64,000 bases of DNA from Candidatus Limosilactobacillus merdigallinarum (lineage in GTDB: Bacteria; Bacillota; Bacilli; Lactobacillales; Lactobacillaceae): assembly GCA_019114515.1 (NCBI GenBank), contig DXFH01000013.1, forward strand, positions 50,826 to 114,825, written 5' to 3'. The translations under genes were made by a program, and so were the position numbers. Numbering within the stretch: the first letter of the stretch is position 1; the number at the start of each line of letters is the position of its first letter. Positions 9,387-19,048 of the stretch are shown one piece after another. Below the pieces are notes generated by a model. The model made no database searches. It saw nothing but the letters and a program-made list of their open reading frames with translations, and was not told the DNA's origin.

Positions 9387-9426
9387 AATGGCTTCAATCA
9401 GCAAATGCTGATTGAAGCCATTTTCA
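9387..9426 (+). terminator. Terminator of adhE
   Basis: Stem aatggcttcaatcagc / gctgattgaagccatt (16 bp, 4-nt loop) followed by TTCATTATG. The tail is short, but the stem is long and perfect. Confidence 0.85.
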
Positions 9427-9576
9427 TTATGGTAGTTATTAAACCGTTATTTAACTTACAATCCTTACTACTATTTAGGCCGAAAAATCGCCAGCTAATT
9501 ATGCCTATATATGTTAGAATATTTTGTGAAATTTGAATTTTTTGTGGTTTTTACTACAAGGAGGACTTTCTAACTC

Positions 9577-12365
9577 ATGAATTTGAAAAAACACTATAAA
9601 TTGTACAAGAGTGGCAAGCTGTGAGTTACGGCAGCCATCGCTACCCTAGCTTTAACTGCTGGCATGGCCGTCACTTCAACGACTAATGCTTCGGCGGATG
9701 CTGCGGTAACAAACGAAAAAGTTAATCTAGCAACCAGTGCTAACGACGGCTCAGGCGCTAAATCTTCCGCATCTTCTACAGTATCGTCTTCCGCTAAGTC
9801 TGATAGTGGATCGAGTGCTACAAGTAGTGATGCCTCAGAAGCCCCTAAAGAAATACTAAATACCATTACTGTTACTCGTCAAATCAATTATGTTACTCAA
9901 GACCAAGATGGTAACATCATCTTCAACTCAAACCGTAACGTTTACGCGGACAGACAAGGTATATCAAGATGATACAAAAAAGAACACAACTGGGACATGG
10001 ACAGCTGCACCAGCAAACCAGGACACTAAGTTGGAAGTTCCAGCCATGCAAGTTCCTGCCCAAAAAGGTTATGTCAGCCAGGTTGACGGTAAGTATACCA
10101 ATGAAATTGCTGCCTTAGCATTAAGCGCAGATGACCTTGATAAGGCATTAAAACAAGGTAAAACCGGAAGCATTACTGAAAAAGATGTTACTGTCACCTA
10201 CATTCCTTCTACTAAGAAGCAGACAATCACTCCAGAAGACGATAAAGATAAGGCAAAGGTTTACGACAACAGCAAGAAAGCCGACGATCCAGCCAACCAA
10301 CAAGCCGTCTGGAAGGCAGTTACCCGGAAGATTAACATTGTTAACATTCAGGGTGACGACCCAACGGTTATCACCCAAACTGTTTGGTACAACCGTACCG
10401 TAACGGTCACAACTACTATCGACGCAAGCGGTCAGGAACCCCCTGCATATTCTACTTCTGCATGGCAACTAGCTGATGGGCAAAAAGCCGTTTGGGACGA
10501 ATACCCAGTTCCACAAATTCCTGGTTTTACTTCCTTAATCGGTAACAAACCACAAATCATCATTCCTGCTCAGAACGTAGATGTTAACACTCCTGATACA
10601 CCGGTTAATGTTACCTTCTATAACGATGCTGACGACCCAGTCAACTCTGATGTTAACCTTGGTTTGCAAGGTAACTGGGGCTACTTGGACGTTCAGCCGC
10701 ATGTCGACGGCCATAATGGAACCATCTACGTTAAGGGCTGGAACGCGACTAATGAAAGTCGAAAGCGTAACTATCACTACATCTTTGTCTTAGATTACGG
10801 TCCGAATGCAGACCCTTGGGGCGATACCCGGAACATGCAATTCCACGAAGTCGGTCGGGTATTGGTGCAAAATGAACAATCACGTCCTGACGTTAAGGCA
10901 GTTCACAATGTATGGAACGCGGGTCGTTCGGGATTCGAAGTTAATGTACCAATCAATATGGCAGGTGTTAACCCCGGTGACCACCTGGCAATTATGATGC
11001 GGTGGACTTCCGATCCTGACGGTAATCCATCTACCGTTGAAAACAACGTTAGTGTAAAAGGTTCCGCTGACCTTTACAGTAACCTCTTCTCCATTGATTA
11101 CGGTACTAATGTGGGTTCATTAGACTCCATGCAAGTTGCTAAAAACAAGCTACACGTTTCTGGCTGGCACGCTTCCAACGCTGCATTAGGCAACCGGTCG
11201 CACCACTTCTTAATCCTGTGGGACAACAACCTTGGCCACGAAGTGCAACGGATCGAAGTTAAGGATTCTGTTGCTCGTCCGGACGTAGCAAATGTTTACC
11301 CAGGTCTACTGAATGCTGCTCACTCAGGTTATTCCGCTGACTTTAGCCTGCACGGCTTAGACCTGAGTCACTCCTTCACCGTTATTAGTCGTTACAGTGA
11401 CTCCGCAACCGGTGAAGGTAGCAACATCGATTACTGGTCGGAACCAAAGAACCTGATCGGCAACCAAAGTGAAGCCAACCAAGCTCACTTAGATTCCGTC
11501 AACATCAGTCAATCAGGCAATGTTCACGTATCTAGCTGGCACGCTACCGACGTCGCCAACTCACTGGAAACTCACCAATACCTGATCCTCTGGGATGCTA
11601 CTGCTGGTAAGCAAGTTGGTGCAATGGCCATCGATACCAACGCTCGTCCGGATGTTAAGAGAGCATTACCTTACTTCAATAGTGATAAGTATGGCTTTGA
11701 TGGCACCTTTACCAACGTTCAACTGGAAGCTGGTCACCACTATGACCTGGTCAGCCGCTTCTCCACTAGTAATGATGCTAAGGGTAACGGTGATGATGGT
11801 GTCAGTGCATACACTGATTACTGGTTCAATGATGCGATTGTGATGAGCAAGAATCAGCAAGCCAACCATATTGACTCGGTTGCAAAAGACGCACAAGGCA
11901 ATCTGGTTATCAATGGCTGGATGGCTGCCGACTACTCACAAGCTTACAAGAATGCTTATATTCTAGTGATGAACAACGCCACTGGTCGTGAAGTTACCCG
12001 TCAAAAGATTGACAATTTAACTTCACGTTCAGATGTTGCCAAGGCCATGTCTGGCATTTACAACAGTGGTCAAAGTGGTATTTCTAACTTCACTTTCAAG
12101 CTGAATGCAGACCAGCAAAAGGCATTGAAGGGTAATTCCTTCTACTTTATCCTCCGCTTCTCCGATGATGAAAACGGTGAAGGACATTATGTTCATCCTT
12201 TGTTACTGCCAAAACTTCAACTATGATGATTTGGCAGTAACAAAGGATGAACCAGCAAAGCCAAGTGATGGTAAGGGTAACCAGTCTGACAAAGGCAACC
12301 AACAGCCTCAGCAGCCAACTGATAACCAAAATAACAGCAATGCTGGTAAGAAAGCTGGAAAATAA
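9577..12365 (+). pseudogene. Broken KxYKxGKxW-type secreted protein with MucBP-like and about 100-aa repeat domains
   Basis: After an AAGGAGG site, the ATG at 9577 begins MNLKKHYKLYKSGKL and then hits TGA (9622-9624) exactly where the KxYKxGKxW signal motif needs Trp; a single TGG to TGA change explains it. The frame continues after the stop with a normal hydrophobic signal and a Ser-rich linker. A +1 frameshift follows near 9910-9930, inside a Mub/MucBP-like segment (INYVTQD then TQTVTFTRT). The main frame then encodes two such domains and at least four repeats of the form LDSxxV..VSGWHA..ARPDV..YP..SGY..SRYSD. At 12191-12252 a 23-bp inverted repeat ends the frame at 12226; a further shifted frame encodes the Asp/Gln/Asn-rich C-terminus to 12365. 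An intact paralogue sits 1 kb downstream on the other strand. Sequencing error could explain single lesions, but not easily all three. Confidence 0.85.
12191..12252. repeat. 23-bp perfect inverted repeat inside the pseudogene
   Basis: Arms 12191-12213 and 12230-12252 are exact reverse complements with a 16-nt loop. The right arm reads in frame as LAVTKDEP, natural for the protein tail, whereas the left arm reads HPLLLPK and leads to a stop. The left arm therefore looks like a templated inverted copy. There is no T-tract, so it is not a typical terminator. Confidence 0.9.
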
Positions 12366-12378
12366 GGCAACAATTGCC

Positions 12379-12414
12379 AAAAGAAAGGTGTTAATCTATG
12401 CACCTTTTCTTTTT
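12379..12414 (+). terminator. Terminator after the broken secreted-protein gene
   Basis: aaagaaaggtg pairs with caccttttctt around a 10-nt loop, followed by TTTTTGG. Confidence 0.7.
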
Positions 12415-12477
12415 GGATCCAATCAATCATGCTACAATAAACAGCATACGTAATTTGGAAGATAATTGGGGAAAGCT

Positions 12478-13203
12478 ATGGACTTAAAAAATATCTTATT
12501 GTATGTCGGGATCGGTGCAACGGTCCTCTTCCTGGTGCAATATCTCGTGCAAATCCATCGAGTACGGTCAGGTACAAACTATGTCAGCATGGGTCGCGTC
12601 TTTGTCAATTGGATGCTGATCTTCCTGATTGTCGCGGGATTTGGCGGTAGCGCCTATGCATCGCATCATGCACATGAGGAACAACAAACGGTTTCTGATG
12701 ACCATTCAGTTCGCAAATCAGCAGAAGCAGATTAAATCTACATCCGCTGGAGCAAGAAGAAGGCACACTTGGATAGTAATGGTGAATGCAAGCTCAAGAT
12801 TGTCGTTTCACCAGATACAAAAGTGGTCATTCGCGGTCACAATACTCACAAAGTTTTCAAGACTTTTGATCCCAAGGATGCTGATGACTCTGTCACCTTG
12901 CACTACACGTTTAATCAAGATACCCCTTATGACATCATCGCAATACGTGGCAAGAAGAAGCTGACTAAGAAGATTACGATCAAGCCTTACACGCCAGCTA
13001 GTCAATCATCGTCTAGATCCACTAAGGCATCTTCAAGCTCTAGCTCACGGAGCAGCAGCTCATCGTCACGTTCGAACAACAACAGCCAAAGTAATAATAA
13101 TGGCGGTGGTTCTTCGAATTCTGGTGGCGGCGGTTCTGCACCAGCCGCACCAGCTGCACCGGCACAACCATCAACACCATCCTGGAATGGTGCAATGCAC
13201 TAG
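12478..13203 (+). pseudogene. Small membrane protein, DUF4811-like, interrupted by an in-frame stop
   Basis: ATG 12478 follows GGGGAAAG. The first 85 codons encode two membrane segments (ILLYVGIGATVLFLVQYLV and VNWMLIFLIVAGFGGSAYA) and a polar stretch, then TAA at 12733-12735. The same frame continues without another stop for about 155 codons (IYIRWSKKKAHLDSNGEC and onwards) through a beta-rich domain and a Ser/Asn/Gly-rich tail ending in an Ala/Pro repeat. The two halves being in one frame points to one gene with a nonsense change. The DUF4811 assignment is from memory of lactobacilli proteins and is tentative; the function is unknown. The N-terminal half might still be made as an 85-aa membrane peptide. 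Confidence 0.7.
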
Positions 13204-13214
13204 TTAATTAACAG

Positions 13215-13247
13215 AAAAGCATTGACGAGAAAATCATCAATGCTTTT
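13215..13247 (+). terminator. Terminator of the DUF4811-like gene
   Basis: aaaagcattga (13215-13225) pairs with tcaatgctttt (13237-13247); followed by TGTTATG. Confidence 0.75.
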
Positions 13248-13261
13248 TGTTATGCAAAAAC

Positions 13262-13301
13262 ATAAAAAGGCTCCTTAGCCCGTTTCGGACTAAGGAGCCT
13301 T
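13262..13301 (-). terminator. Terminator of the secreted amidase gene
   Basis: aaggctccttag (13267-13278) / ctaaggagcctt (13290-13301), 12-bp stem; on the minus strand it is followed by TTTATG. Confidence 0.85.
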
Positions 13302-13318
13302 AATAATATACACTATGA

Positions 13319-16060
13319 TTACAGCTGCGTGTATTCGTATTTAACTAATTCAAAGAAGTCACCCATCGTGTAGTTAGTGCCAAAGTAAGAACCCGCACGG
13401 TTTGACCAGTAACCATCGGGATCCGTGTGGTCGGTACCACCAAGGAACATTGAAACCATGTGGTGAGACATTAACGTACCATCAGCTGAGTTAGAAGTGA
13501 AGGTTGGCTGCATACCATACAGCTTCATGTTGTAAGCGGCGTAATATGCCCCATTGACTAATTCACGGGCAAAGTTATCACGACCATAAACTTCAACCTG
13601 TTCAAACTGTACACCATATGGGTTACCATTAACCGATCCCCAGCTTGGACGATCAGTTGGTGCAATTTCTACGATGCGGTCACCATCAACGAAGGCATGA
13701 ACGAAGGCATTTTCATAAGTAGTGCTTTCGTAATTAATTTCTCCTTCAAGCGAGTCATTCGGATTAGCCGTTTCGTGAACGATGATCTTCACTGGCTTGC
13801 CATAAGCATATTGAGTACTGTCACTGCCCGGACCAGTCAAAATGCCACTGCGTGCACCTTGGAAGTTTAAGATGTGACGGAATTCAATGTTGGCATGGCC
13901 AATGTGGTTGTTAATGATAAAGGCGTTAATGGCATTGGCGTACATGTTATAGTGCACAAACGATATTGTATTGGAATAGAAGTCAACATAATTACCGTTA
14001 CCATTTGCATCATCTGTATAACGGTGAATGAAGTAGACACCGGTATGTTCAGTTAAGTTAATGCCACTAGCATCAAAGCTAAAACCTGAATCCTGACTAT
14101 CAATAATCCATGGGTTGGCTTTTTGCACATCGTTACGACCACGCTTGGAATTATTAGTGATGTTCCAGCGGGCAATTTCACGATTGCTGTTGGCATCCAT
14201 TGCGATCAGGTACGAGTATGGCTTGTCGTTGATATTATCAGCTGCGTGCCAACCAGAAACGTGGAAGGAATTGTTTTCAATGTTAATCGCATCGAAATTA
14301 CCCTCGTTGGTAGCTACCTTATTAGTCCAAATATCTGCTGTTTGACTACCATTACCATTGATATCGTTGGTAAACCGCAATACGACTTGCAAATGATCAT
14401 TATTAGTCAATGCATGGTTGTACGGAATAGTGACATCAAAACCGGAGTTATCACTCTCATAGATACCAGGATAAGCACTAGCAACGTCATTACGTTGGAT
14501 AAAGTTAATCCGTTGACGGCCCAATTCACCCTGATCATCTAGCAAGATCACGTAACCGTATTGGTAATCTTCGGCAGCATCGTTAGCGACCCAACCAGTA
14601 ATCTTCATCGAATTATTGCTTGGTGTCCATGAATCAATGTGGTAGGCAGATTGGTTCAACGTCACAGATGGGTACCAGTAATCGGTATAGTCACCACTGC
14701 CACCATTACCAGTAGCAGAATCAGAATAGCGACTAACTACTGAGTAGGAGTGATTTGCTGCTAAGCGAATGCCATCAAAGGTGTAGTCAAACCGCGATTG
14801 CCCGGCAGTTCTGGTGTTTGGATATACATTGGCCACATCACTGGAAGCAATGTTGTCTACCTTTGCTTGTGCAACTTGGCGGTGAGCAGTGTTGTCATAA
14901 ATGATCAGAAAATGATTTGTTTCAAAGATAGAAGCATCATTAGCGTGCCAGCCAGTTACCGTTAAACTCCCCTTACTCAAGTTAAAGCTATCCAGGTGAC
15001 CGTTATTTTGCTTAACGACTGGGTTAAACCAGTAGTCAACGGTCCGGCTACCGTTACCTGCAGGATCATTCGTCCACCGACTGATGAACTGAATGTTGTG
15101 GTTCGCAAAACGTGAATTCAAGTCAAAACTAGCCTTGAAGCCAGAAACGTTTGCATTGGCAATTGTAGGATAAGCATTGGCAACGTCATTACGGCTTTCA
15201 TCTCCGTCAGCAACCAGTTGCCGCGTGATTTCCCGTCCTTCTGTTTGGTCAAAGGCAATAATGTAGTGGTACTTCATGCCTGCCGCAGCGTTGCTTGCAT
15301 GCCAACCAGTAACTGTTACCTGGCCGTCTTTTCCGCTAAGACTATCCATATAAGCACGGTTGCTTTCATCAAACGTGATCGGTGCTGACCAGTAATCGGT
15401 ATGTTGACCTTCACCATGCATAGGATCATTACTGTAACGTGAGACAATGCTTAATGAATGATTTAAGACGTTGCTTGGGATCGTAATTTGCAAGTTGTAA
15501 CCAGAGTTCAGACTATTAGCGGTGTGCGGATATGCCCGTTGCACATCAGGACGCTGCTGTGGTTCAGCCTTTTGCCGCGTTACCTCGCTATGTGTGGTAT
15601 TGTCATACACAATGATCCAGCGGTAACGTTCATTATTACTCTGCCCCGTTGCCTGCCAGCCAGCAACATTGAGTTCTGTTTGGCCTTGATCGTTCTTGTT
15701 GACTGAGTAACTGTCAAGGTGACCATCATTGGCACGCACATTGTTAGCCGTAGTCGTGTCAACTGGCACTTCATTGTTCACGGCTGCTGAAGATGCACTG
15801 CTGCTCTGGTTTTGATCAGTAGTAACCAATGCTGCTGCATTAACCTTCGTCGAGCTTGATTGCAACAGTACCGATTGGGATTGTGCAGAAGCCTGCACTG
15901 CTTGTACTGTTGGCTGACTAGCAGCATTAGTCGTGTCAGCATGTGCGCTGGTGGTGTTGGCCATGAATCCACCCATTGCTACCGCAGCAAAGGTCATGGC
16001 TGAAATGCACCATAATTTACCGCTTTTATATAACTTGAAACGTTTCTTTGCTTCCATCAT
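13319..16060 (-). CDS. KxYKxGKxW signal-peptide protein with about 95-aa repeats and a C-terminal N-acetylmuramoyl-L-alanine amidase domain
   Basis: Secreted 913-aa protein. The signal region KLYKSGKLW (residues 9-17) is the KxYKxGKxW motif, followed by a hydrophobic core and a likely cleavage after SAHA (residue 41). A Ser/Ala-rich stretch to about residue 110 precedes six or seven repeats with core VxGWHAxx, (R/S)xDVxxxYP and SRYSxDxxGxG. The last ~190 residues resemble Amidase_2: VHETANP near the start and SHHMVSMFLGGTDHTDPDGYW near the end supply zinc-ligand-type His and Asp. Probable role: cell-wall hydrolysis or cell-surface binding, with the repeats as wall- or glycan-binding modules (inference). 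Two adjacent ATGs follow AAAGGACC. A broken paralogue lies nearby on the opposite strand. Confidence 0.85.
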   Translation of the reverse strand: MMEAKKRFKLYKSGKLWCISAMTFAAVAMGGFMANTTSAHADTTNAASQPTVQAVQASAQSQSVLLQSSSTKVNAAALVTTDQNQSSSASSAAVNNEVPVDTTTANNVRANDGHLDSYSVNKNDQGQTELNVAGWQATGQSNNERYRWIIVYDNTTHSEVTRQKAEPQQRPDVQRAYPHTANSLNSGYNLQITIPSNVLNHSLSIVSRYSNDPMHGEGQHTDYWSAPITFDESNRAYMDSLSGKDGQVTVTGWHASNAAAGMKYHYIIAFDQTEGREITRQLVADGDESRNDVANAYPTIANANVSGFKASFDLNSRFANHNIQFISRWTNDPAGNGSRTVDYWFNPVVKQNNGHLDSFNLSKGSLTVTGWHANDASIFETNHFLIIYDNTAHRQVAQAKVDNIASSDVANVYPNTRTAGQSRFDYTFDGIRLAANHSYSVVSRYSDSATGNGGSGDYTDYWYPSVTLNQSAYHIDSWTPSNNSMKITGWVANDAAEDYQYGYVILLDDQGELGRQRINFIQRNDVASAYPGIYESDNSGFDVTIPYNHALTNNDHLQVVLRFTNDINGNGSQTADIWTNKVATNEGNFDAINIENNSFHVSGWHAADNINDKPYSYLIAMDANSNREIARWNITNNSKRGRNDVQKANPWIIDSQDSGFSFDASGINLTEHTGVYFIHRYTDDANGNGNYVDFYSNTISFVHYNMYANAINAFIINNHIGHANIEFRHILNFQGARSGILTGPGSDSTQYAYGKPVKIIVHETANPNDSLEGEINYESTTYENAFVHAFVDGDRIVEIAPTDRPSWGSVNGNPYGVQFEQVEVYGRDNFARELVNGAYYAAYNMKLYGMQPTFTSNSADGTLMSHHMVSMFLGGTDHTDPDGYWSNRAGSYFGTNYTMGDFFELVKYEYTQL

Positions 16061-16215
16061 TAGGTCCTTTCCAATAAATGAGTTTCATAAATCATTTTAA
16101 AGTATAATGAATGATTTTCCAGTCATCTGTCGACTTGATAACAGAATTTAATATTGTAATATTTTGTCCATTTGTGGAAATAGTTAACAACCAGAAATGC
16201 TGGTATTTAGAGTAA

Positions 16216-16253
16216 CAAAAAAAGAGGATCCACATTTTGCGGATCCTCTTTTA
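16216..16253 (-). terminator. Terminator of rplJL
   Basis: agaggatcc / ggatcctct stem around gcaaaatgt, followed on the minus strand by TTTTTTTGTTAC. Confidence 0.9.
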
Positions 16254-16270
16254 ATGGCAAATTTTGTAGA

Positions 16271-16639
16271 CTACTTAAGGGTAACAGTAGCACCAGCGGC
16301 TTCAAGCTTTTCCTTGATGTCGTTAGCTTCGTCTTCCTTAACGTCTTCCTTGATAACTGAAGGAGCGTTGTCAACTAAGTCCTTAGCATCCTTAAGGCCA
16401 ACACCAGTGATGTCCTTAACAGCCTTGATAACCTTAACCTTAGCCTGGCCTGGTTCAGTCAGTTCAACAGTGTAGCTGTCCTTAGCTGCACCGGCGTCAC
16501 CACCAGCAGCACCTGCAGCAGCAACTGGAGCAGCTGCAGAAACGTCAAATTCGTCTTCGATAGCCTTAACCAGATCGTTAAGGTCAGAGATTGAAGCTTC
16601 CTTCAGAGAAGCGATAATAGCATCTTTATCAAAAGCCAT
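16271..16639 (-). CDS. rplL: 50S ribosomal protein L7/L12
   Basis: Stalk protein (122 aa) that recruits translational GTPases. It starts [20 protein letters not shown], has an Ala/Gly-rich hinge near residues 40-55, and the conserved C-terminal domain with [20 protein letters not shown]. The ATG at 16639 follows GGAGG; a longer frame upstream (MEDIN...) is not used. Co-transcribed with rplJ. Confidence 0.98.
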   Translation of the reverse strand: MAFDKDAIIASLKEASISDLNDLVKAIEDEFDVSAAAPVAAAGAAGGDAGAAKDSYTVELTEPGQAKVKVIKAVKDITGVGLKDAKDLVDNAPSVIKEDVKEDEANDIKEKLEAAGATVTLK

Positions 16640-16707
16640 GTTAATATCCTCCAATATTATATTGTAAATTTTGTTTTGGTTTTACGACTAAGCGGCATAT
16701 GAATCGA

Positions 16708-17214
16708 TTATGCAGCTTCTTCGTCGCTCTTCTTGTCGGCAACTGCCTTGACAGCCCGTGCAATCTTGCGCATTGGATCTTGCAATACAGAAGCAAGCAT
16801 AGACAGCAGGTCTTCCCGACTTGGCAATTCAGCGAATTCGTTAATTTCATCAACGGACTTGATATCCTTTTCGATGAAGCCACCCTTAATTTCAAGGGCG
16901 TCGTGGTCGTCAGCAAAGTGCTTCAAGATCTTAGCTGGAGCAATTGGGTCTTCATTTGAGAAGGCAACAGCAGTTGGGCCAACAAATACAGAAGCTAAGT
17001 CTGCGTAATCAGTACCTTCAACGGCACGGTCCAAGATCTTGTTCTTGATAACTACCATCTTAACGCCGGCGTCACGCAATTGCTTACGCAGATCAGTGAC
17101 TTCTTCAACCGTTAAGCCACGGTAGTCAACCACGATGGCAGATTCAGCATCAGTTAACATACCGTTAGCTTGCTTTACTAATTCTGCCTTCTTGGCGATA
17201 GCTGTTTCACTCAT
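16708..17214 (-). CDS. rplJ: 50S ribosomal protein L10
   Basis: Stalk base protein (168 aa) that anchors L7/L12 dimers. It starts [20 protein letters not shown] and contains [20 protein letters not shown], characteristic of L10. AGGAGG precedes the ATG. Preceded by an L10-leader-type 5' UTR with an attenuator hairpin, so autoregulation by the L10-L12 complex is expected. Unlike many Firmicutes, rplKA are not directly upstream: they lie 2 kb away behind an APC permease. Confidence 0.98.
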   Translation of the reverse strand: MSETAIAKKAELVKQANGMLTDAESAIVVDYRGLTVEEVTDLRKQLRDAGVKMVVIKNKILDRAVEGTDYADLASVFVGPTAVAFSNEDPIAPAKILKHFADDHDALEIKGGFIEKDIKSVDEINEFAELPSREDLLSMLASVLQDPMRKIARAVKAVADKKSDEEAA

Positions 17215-17253
17215 GAAATTACACCTCCTGTAAATATATTTGGTACGGATTCA

Positions 17254-17377
17254 TAAAAAAATCCCTATGACTTCAAAGACATAGAGAAGGAACATTTCAA
17301 TTTCTTCCTCGGCAGGCATTCATTAAGGCTTTCGCCGCCTGAGTCTTAGGCAGAGTCATATTTTTAACCACTCAAAT
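17254..17377 (-). ncRNA. L10 leader (autoregulatory 5' UTR of rplJL) with attenuator
   Basis: The 160-nt leader has several paired segments, and near its end ctctatgtc / gtcataggg (17286-17278 with 17271-17263) forms a 9-bp stem with a 6-nt loop followed by ATTTTTTT, a terminator about 40 nt before the rplJ start. The arrangement matches Firmicute L10 leaders, where L10(L12)4 binding promotes termination. Confidence 0.75.
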
Positions 17378-17406
17378 AGTATAGATGATAAGTCCTCCTT
17401 TTGCAA
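17378..17406 (-). promoter_or_regulatory. rplJL promoter
   Basis: On the minus strand TTGCAA (17406-17401) and TATACT (17383-17378) are separated by 17 bp. Confidence 0.75.
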
Positions 17407-17505
17407 GTCCCTTTCGTTTTTCCAAAAAGTTTCCCAAAATAATTGCATTCTCATATTTCTAATGATATTCTAATAAACAACAAGTACAGGAAAGAGGTTT
17501 TGATC

Positions 17506-17583
17506 ATGCAACAAGTTAAAATTCATGCAATGTATCATCAAACATCCTCCTCAACCACAACAACATCCCTCGTGGTTGGGTGA
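17506..17583 (+). CDS. Thr/Ser-rich leader peptide of a putative transcription attenuator
   Basis: A 25-codon ORF starts at ATG 17506, 7 nt after AGAGGT, and ends at TGA 17581-17583. Codons 13-21 are ACA TCC TCC TCA ACC ACA ACA ACA TCC, nine consecutive Thr/Ser codons (peptide TSSSTTTTS). The ORF lies immediately upstream of a terminator hairpin and of a permease gene related to the Ser/Thr exchanger SteT. This is the layout of a ribosome-mediated attenuator, in which stalling at Thr/Ser codons signals shortage of those amino acids. Function is inferred from architecture only. Confidence 0.7.
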   Translation: MQQVKIHAMYHQTSSSTTTTSLVVG

Positions 17584-17675
17584 TTTTCTTGTGCAACAAA
17601 CTCGGTTGTTAAAAGCCGGCTTCACGAAATCACTCATCATCTTGCATTGAGTGTTAGTGAAGCCGGTTATTTTTG
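17552..17675 (+). promoter_or_regulatory. Attenuator: alternative RNA hairpins upstream of the permease
   Basis: Segment 1 (caaccac, 17552-17558), inside the Thr/Ser codon run, can pair with segment 2 (gtggttg, 17572-17578). Segment 2 extended (17577-17587, tgggtgatttt) can instead pair over 11 positions, two of them G-U, with segment 3 (gaaatcactca, 17626-17636). Segment 3 is also part of the terminator: ccggcttcac (17616-17625) / gtgaagccgg (17657-17666) outside and cactca (17631-17636) / tgagtg (17648-17653) inside, followed by TTATTTTTG. A ribosome stalled on the Thr/Ser codons masks segment 1 and favours the 2:3 antiterminator; a ribosome reaching the stop codon covers segment 2 and allows termination. 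Confidence 0.7.
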
Positions 17676-17702
17676 TACAACTAAGAATTGGGGGAATTGC
17701 AA

Positions 17703-19025
17703 ATGGATGAGGCACACAATTTAAAACGTTCGCTAGGTTTTGGATCGGCAATTTCGATTGTCTTTGGGACGGTCGTCGGTTCCGGTATCTTCTTTAGACA
17801 AGGTTCTGTTTTGGATAGTGCTGGTACAACCGGTATTGCCATTTTGGCATGGGTACTTGGTGGCATTATTACCTTAACTGGTGGCTTGACGGTTGCTGAA
17901 ATTGGCTCACAAATGCCATACACTGGTGGTTTGTATGTTTACATTGAAAATATCTATGGCCGAATTCCTGGATTCATGGCTGGCTGGATGCAAGCCGTCG
18001 TTTATGGCCCGGCTATTATTGGTGCCCTCGTTGGCTTCATGAGTATTATGATGGCCAATTTCTTTGGATTAGGTTCCAGTTGGCGACTGCCATTAGCAGC
18101 GATTAGTATCATTTTGGTCGCTGCCCTTAACTTATTAGAAAACCGGGTAGGGGCTGCTTTCTCAGTGATCACGACGATTGCTAAGCTGATTCCCATTGCT
18201 GTCATCATCGTGTGTGGTATTTTCTGGGGTCACCAAGATGCATTTAACCAGTCGCTACATGAAGTTGGTATTCACGATGGCGGTTTTGGGGTTGCTGTGT
18301 TAGCGACCCTCTTTGCCTACGATGGCTGGATCCTCATTGCCAACCTGGGTGGTGAAATTAAAAATGCGCAAAAAATTCTGCCCCACGCAATAGTCCTTGG
18401 TATTTCAGCCGTTCTGGTAGTGTACACTTTAATCACGATTGCTACCTTCCGTTTCTTACCAGCTGCCAAGATTCACCAACTGGGTGACAACACGACTTCA
18501 TACCTAGTTACCTACTTCTTTGGTCCGGTGGGCGGCAAGCTACTAAGTGCCGGAATCATCATTTCAATGTTTGGGACTTTGAACGGTAAAATCTTAACTT
18601 TCCCCCGCATCGTTTACGCCATGGCTAAGCGTGGGGACCTGCCCTTCAGTCGTTTTCTATCATACGTAACGCCTAAGGGTAAGTCACCCGTCGTTGCAAC
18701 GAGTTTCATCGCCATTATGGCATTATTAATGACTTACTTCTTCGACCCTGATCACTTGTCAGACCTATGTGTGTTCACCGTTTACTGCTTCTACTTGATG
18801 TCCTTCTGTGGCATCTTCATCCTGCGTCATCGCAATCATCAGCCACGTCCGTTCAGTACTCCTCTTTATCCATGGATCCCATTAGTAGCAATTTTAGGAG
18901 GACTCTTCGTTTTAATCAGCGAAGTAGTTAACGACCCAGCTGGTGTCATTCTCTTCTTAGGAATTGTCATCGTTGGTCTGCCAATCTTTTACATTGTCAA
19001 GAAGCTCGAAAAGCGAGATAACTAA
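17703..19025 (+). CDS. APC-family amino acid permease, SteT (Ser/Thr exchanger)-like
   Basis: Integral membrane transporter of 440 aa with about 12 hydrophobic segments. The first helix carries GTVVGSGIFF, the unwound substrate-binding segment of the LAT/APC family, and a conserved EIGSQMPYTGG follows. Overall the sequence is closest in my memory to Bacillus subtilis SteT, a Ser/Thr antiporter. The start is ATG 17703 after GGGGG; a TTG at 17688 in frame lacks a suitable site. The Thr/Ser leader just upstream supports Ser or Thr as substrate. The gene sits between the rplJL and rplKA ribosomal operons, an unusual place. The exact substrate is inference. Confidence 0.85.
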   Translation: MDEAHNLKRSLGFGSAISIVFGTVVGSGIFFRQGSVLDSAGTTGIAILAWVLGGIITLTGGLTVAEIGSQMPYTGGLYVYIENIYGRIPGFMAGWMQAVVYGPAIIGALVGFMSIMMANFFGLGSSWRLPLAAISIILVAALNLLENRVGAAFSVITTIAKLIPIAVIIVCGIFWGHQDAFNQSLHEVGIHDGGFGVAVLATLFAYDGWILIANLGGEIKNAQKILPHAIVLGISAVLVVYTLITIATFRFLPAAKIHQLGDNTTSYLVTYFFGPVGGKLLSAGIIISMFGTLNGKILTFPRIVYAMAKRGDLPFSRFLSYVTPKGKSPVVATSFIAIMALLMTYFFDPDHLSDLCVFTVYCFYLMSFCGIFILRHRNHQPRPFSTPLYPWIPLVAILGGLFVLISEVVNDPAGVILFLGIVIVGLPIFYIVKKLEKRDN

Positions 19026-19048
19026 TCTTTAAGTAGAATAAAATTAAA

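Noticed and set aside
17506..17702. T-box riboswitch before the permease
   Set aside because: No AGGGTGG-type antiterminator bulge or specifier loop was found; the Thr/Ser leader ORF explains the terminator better.
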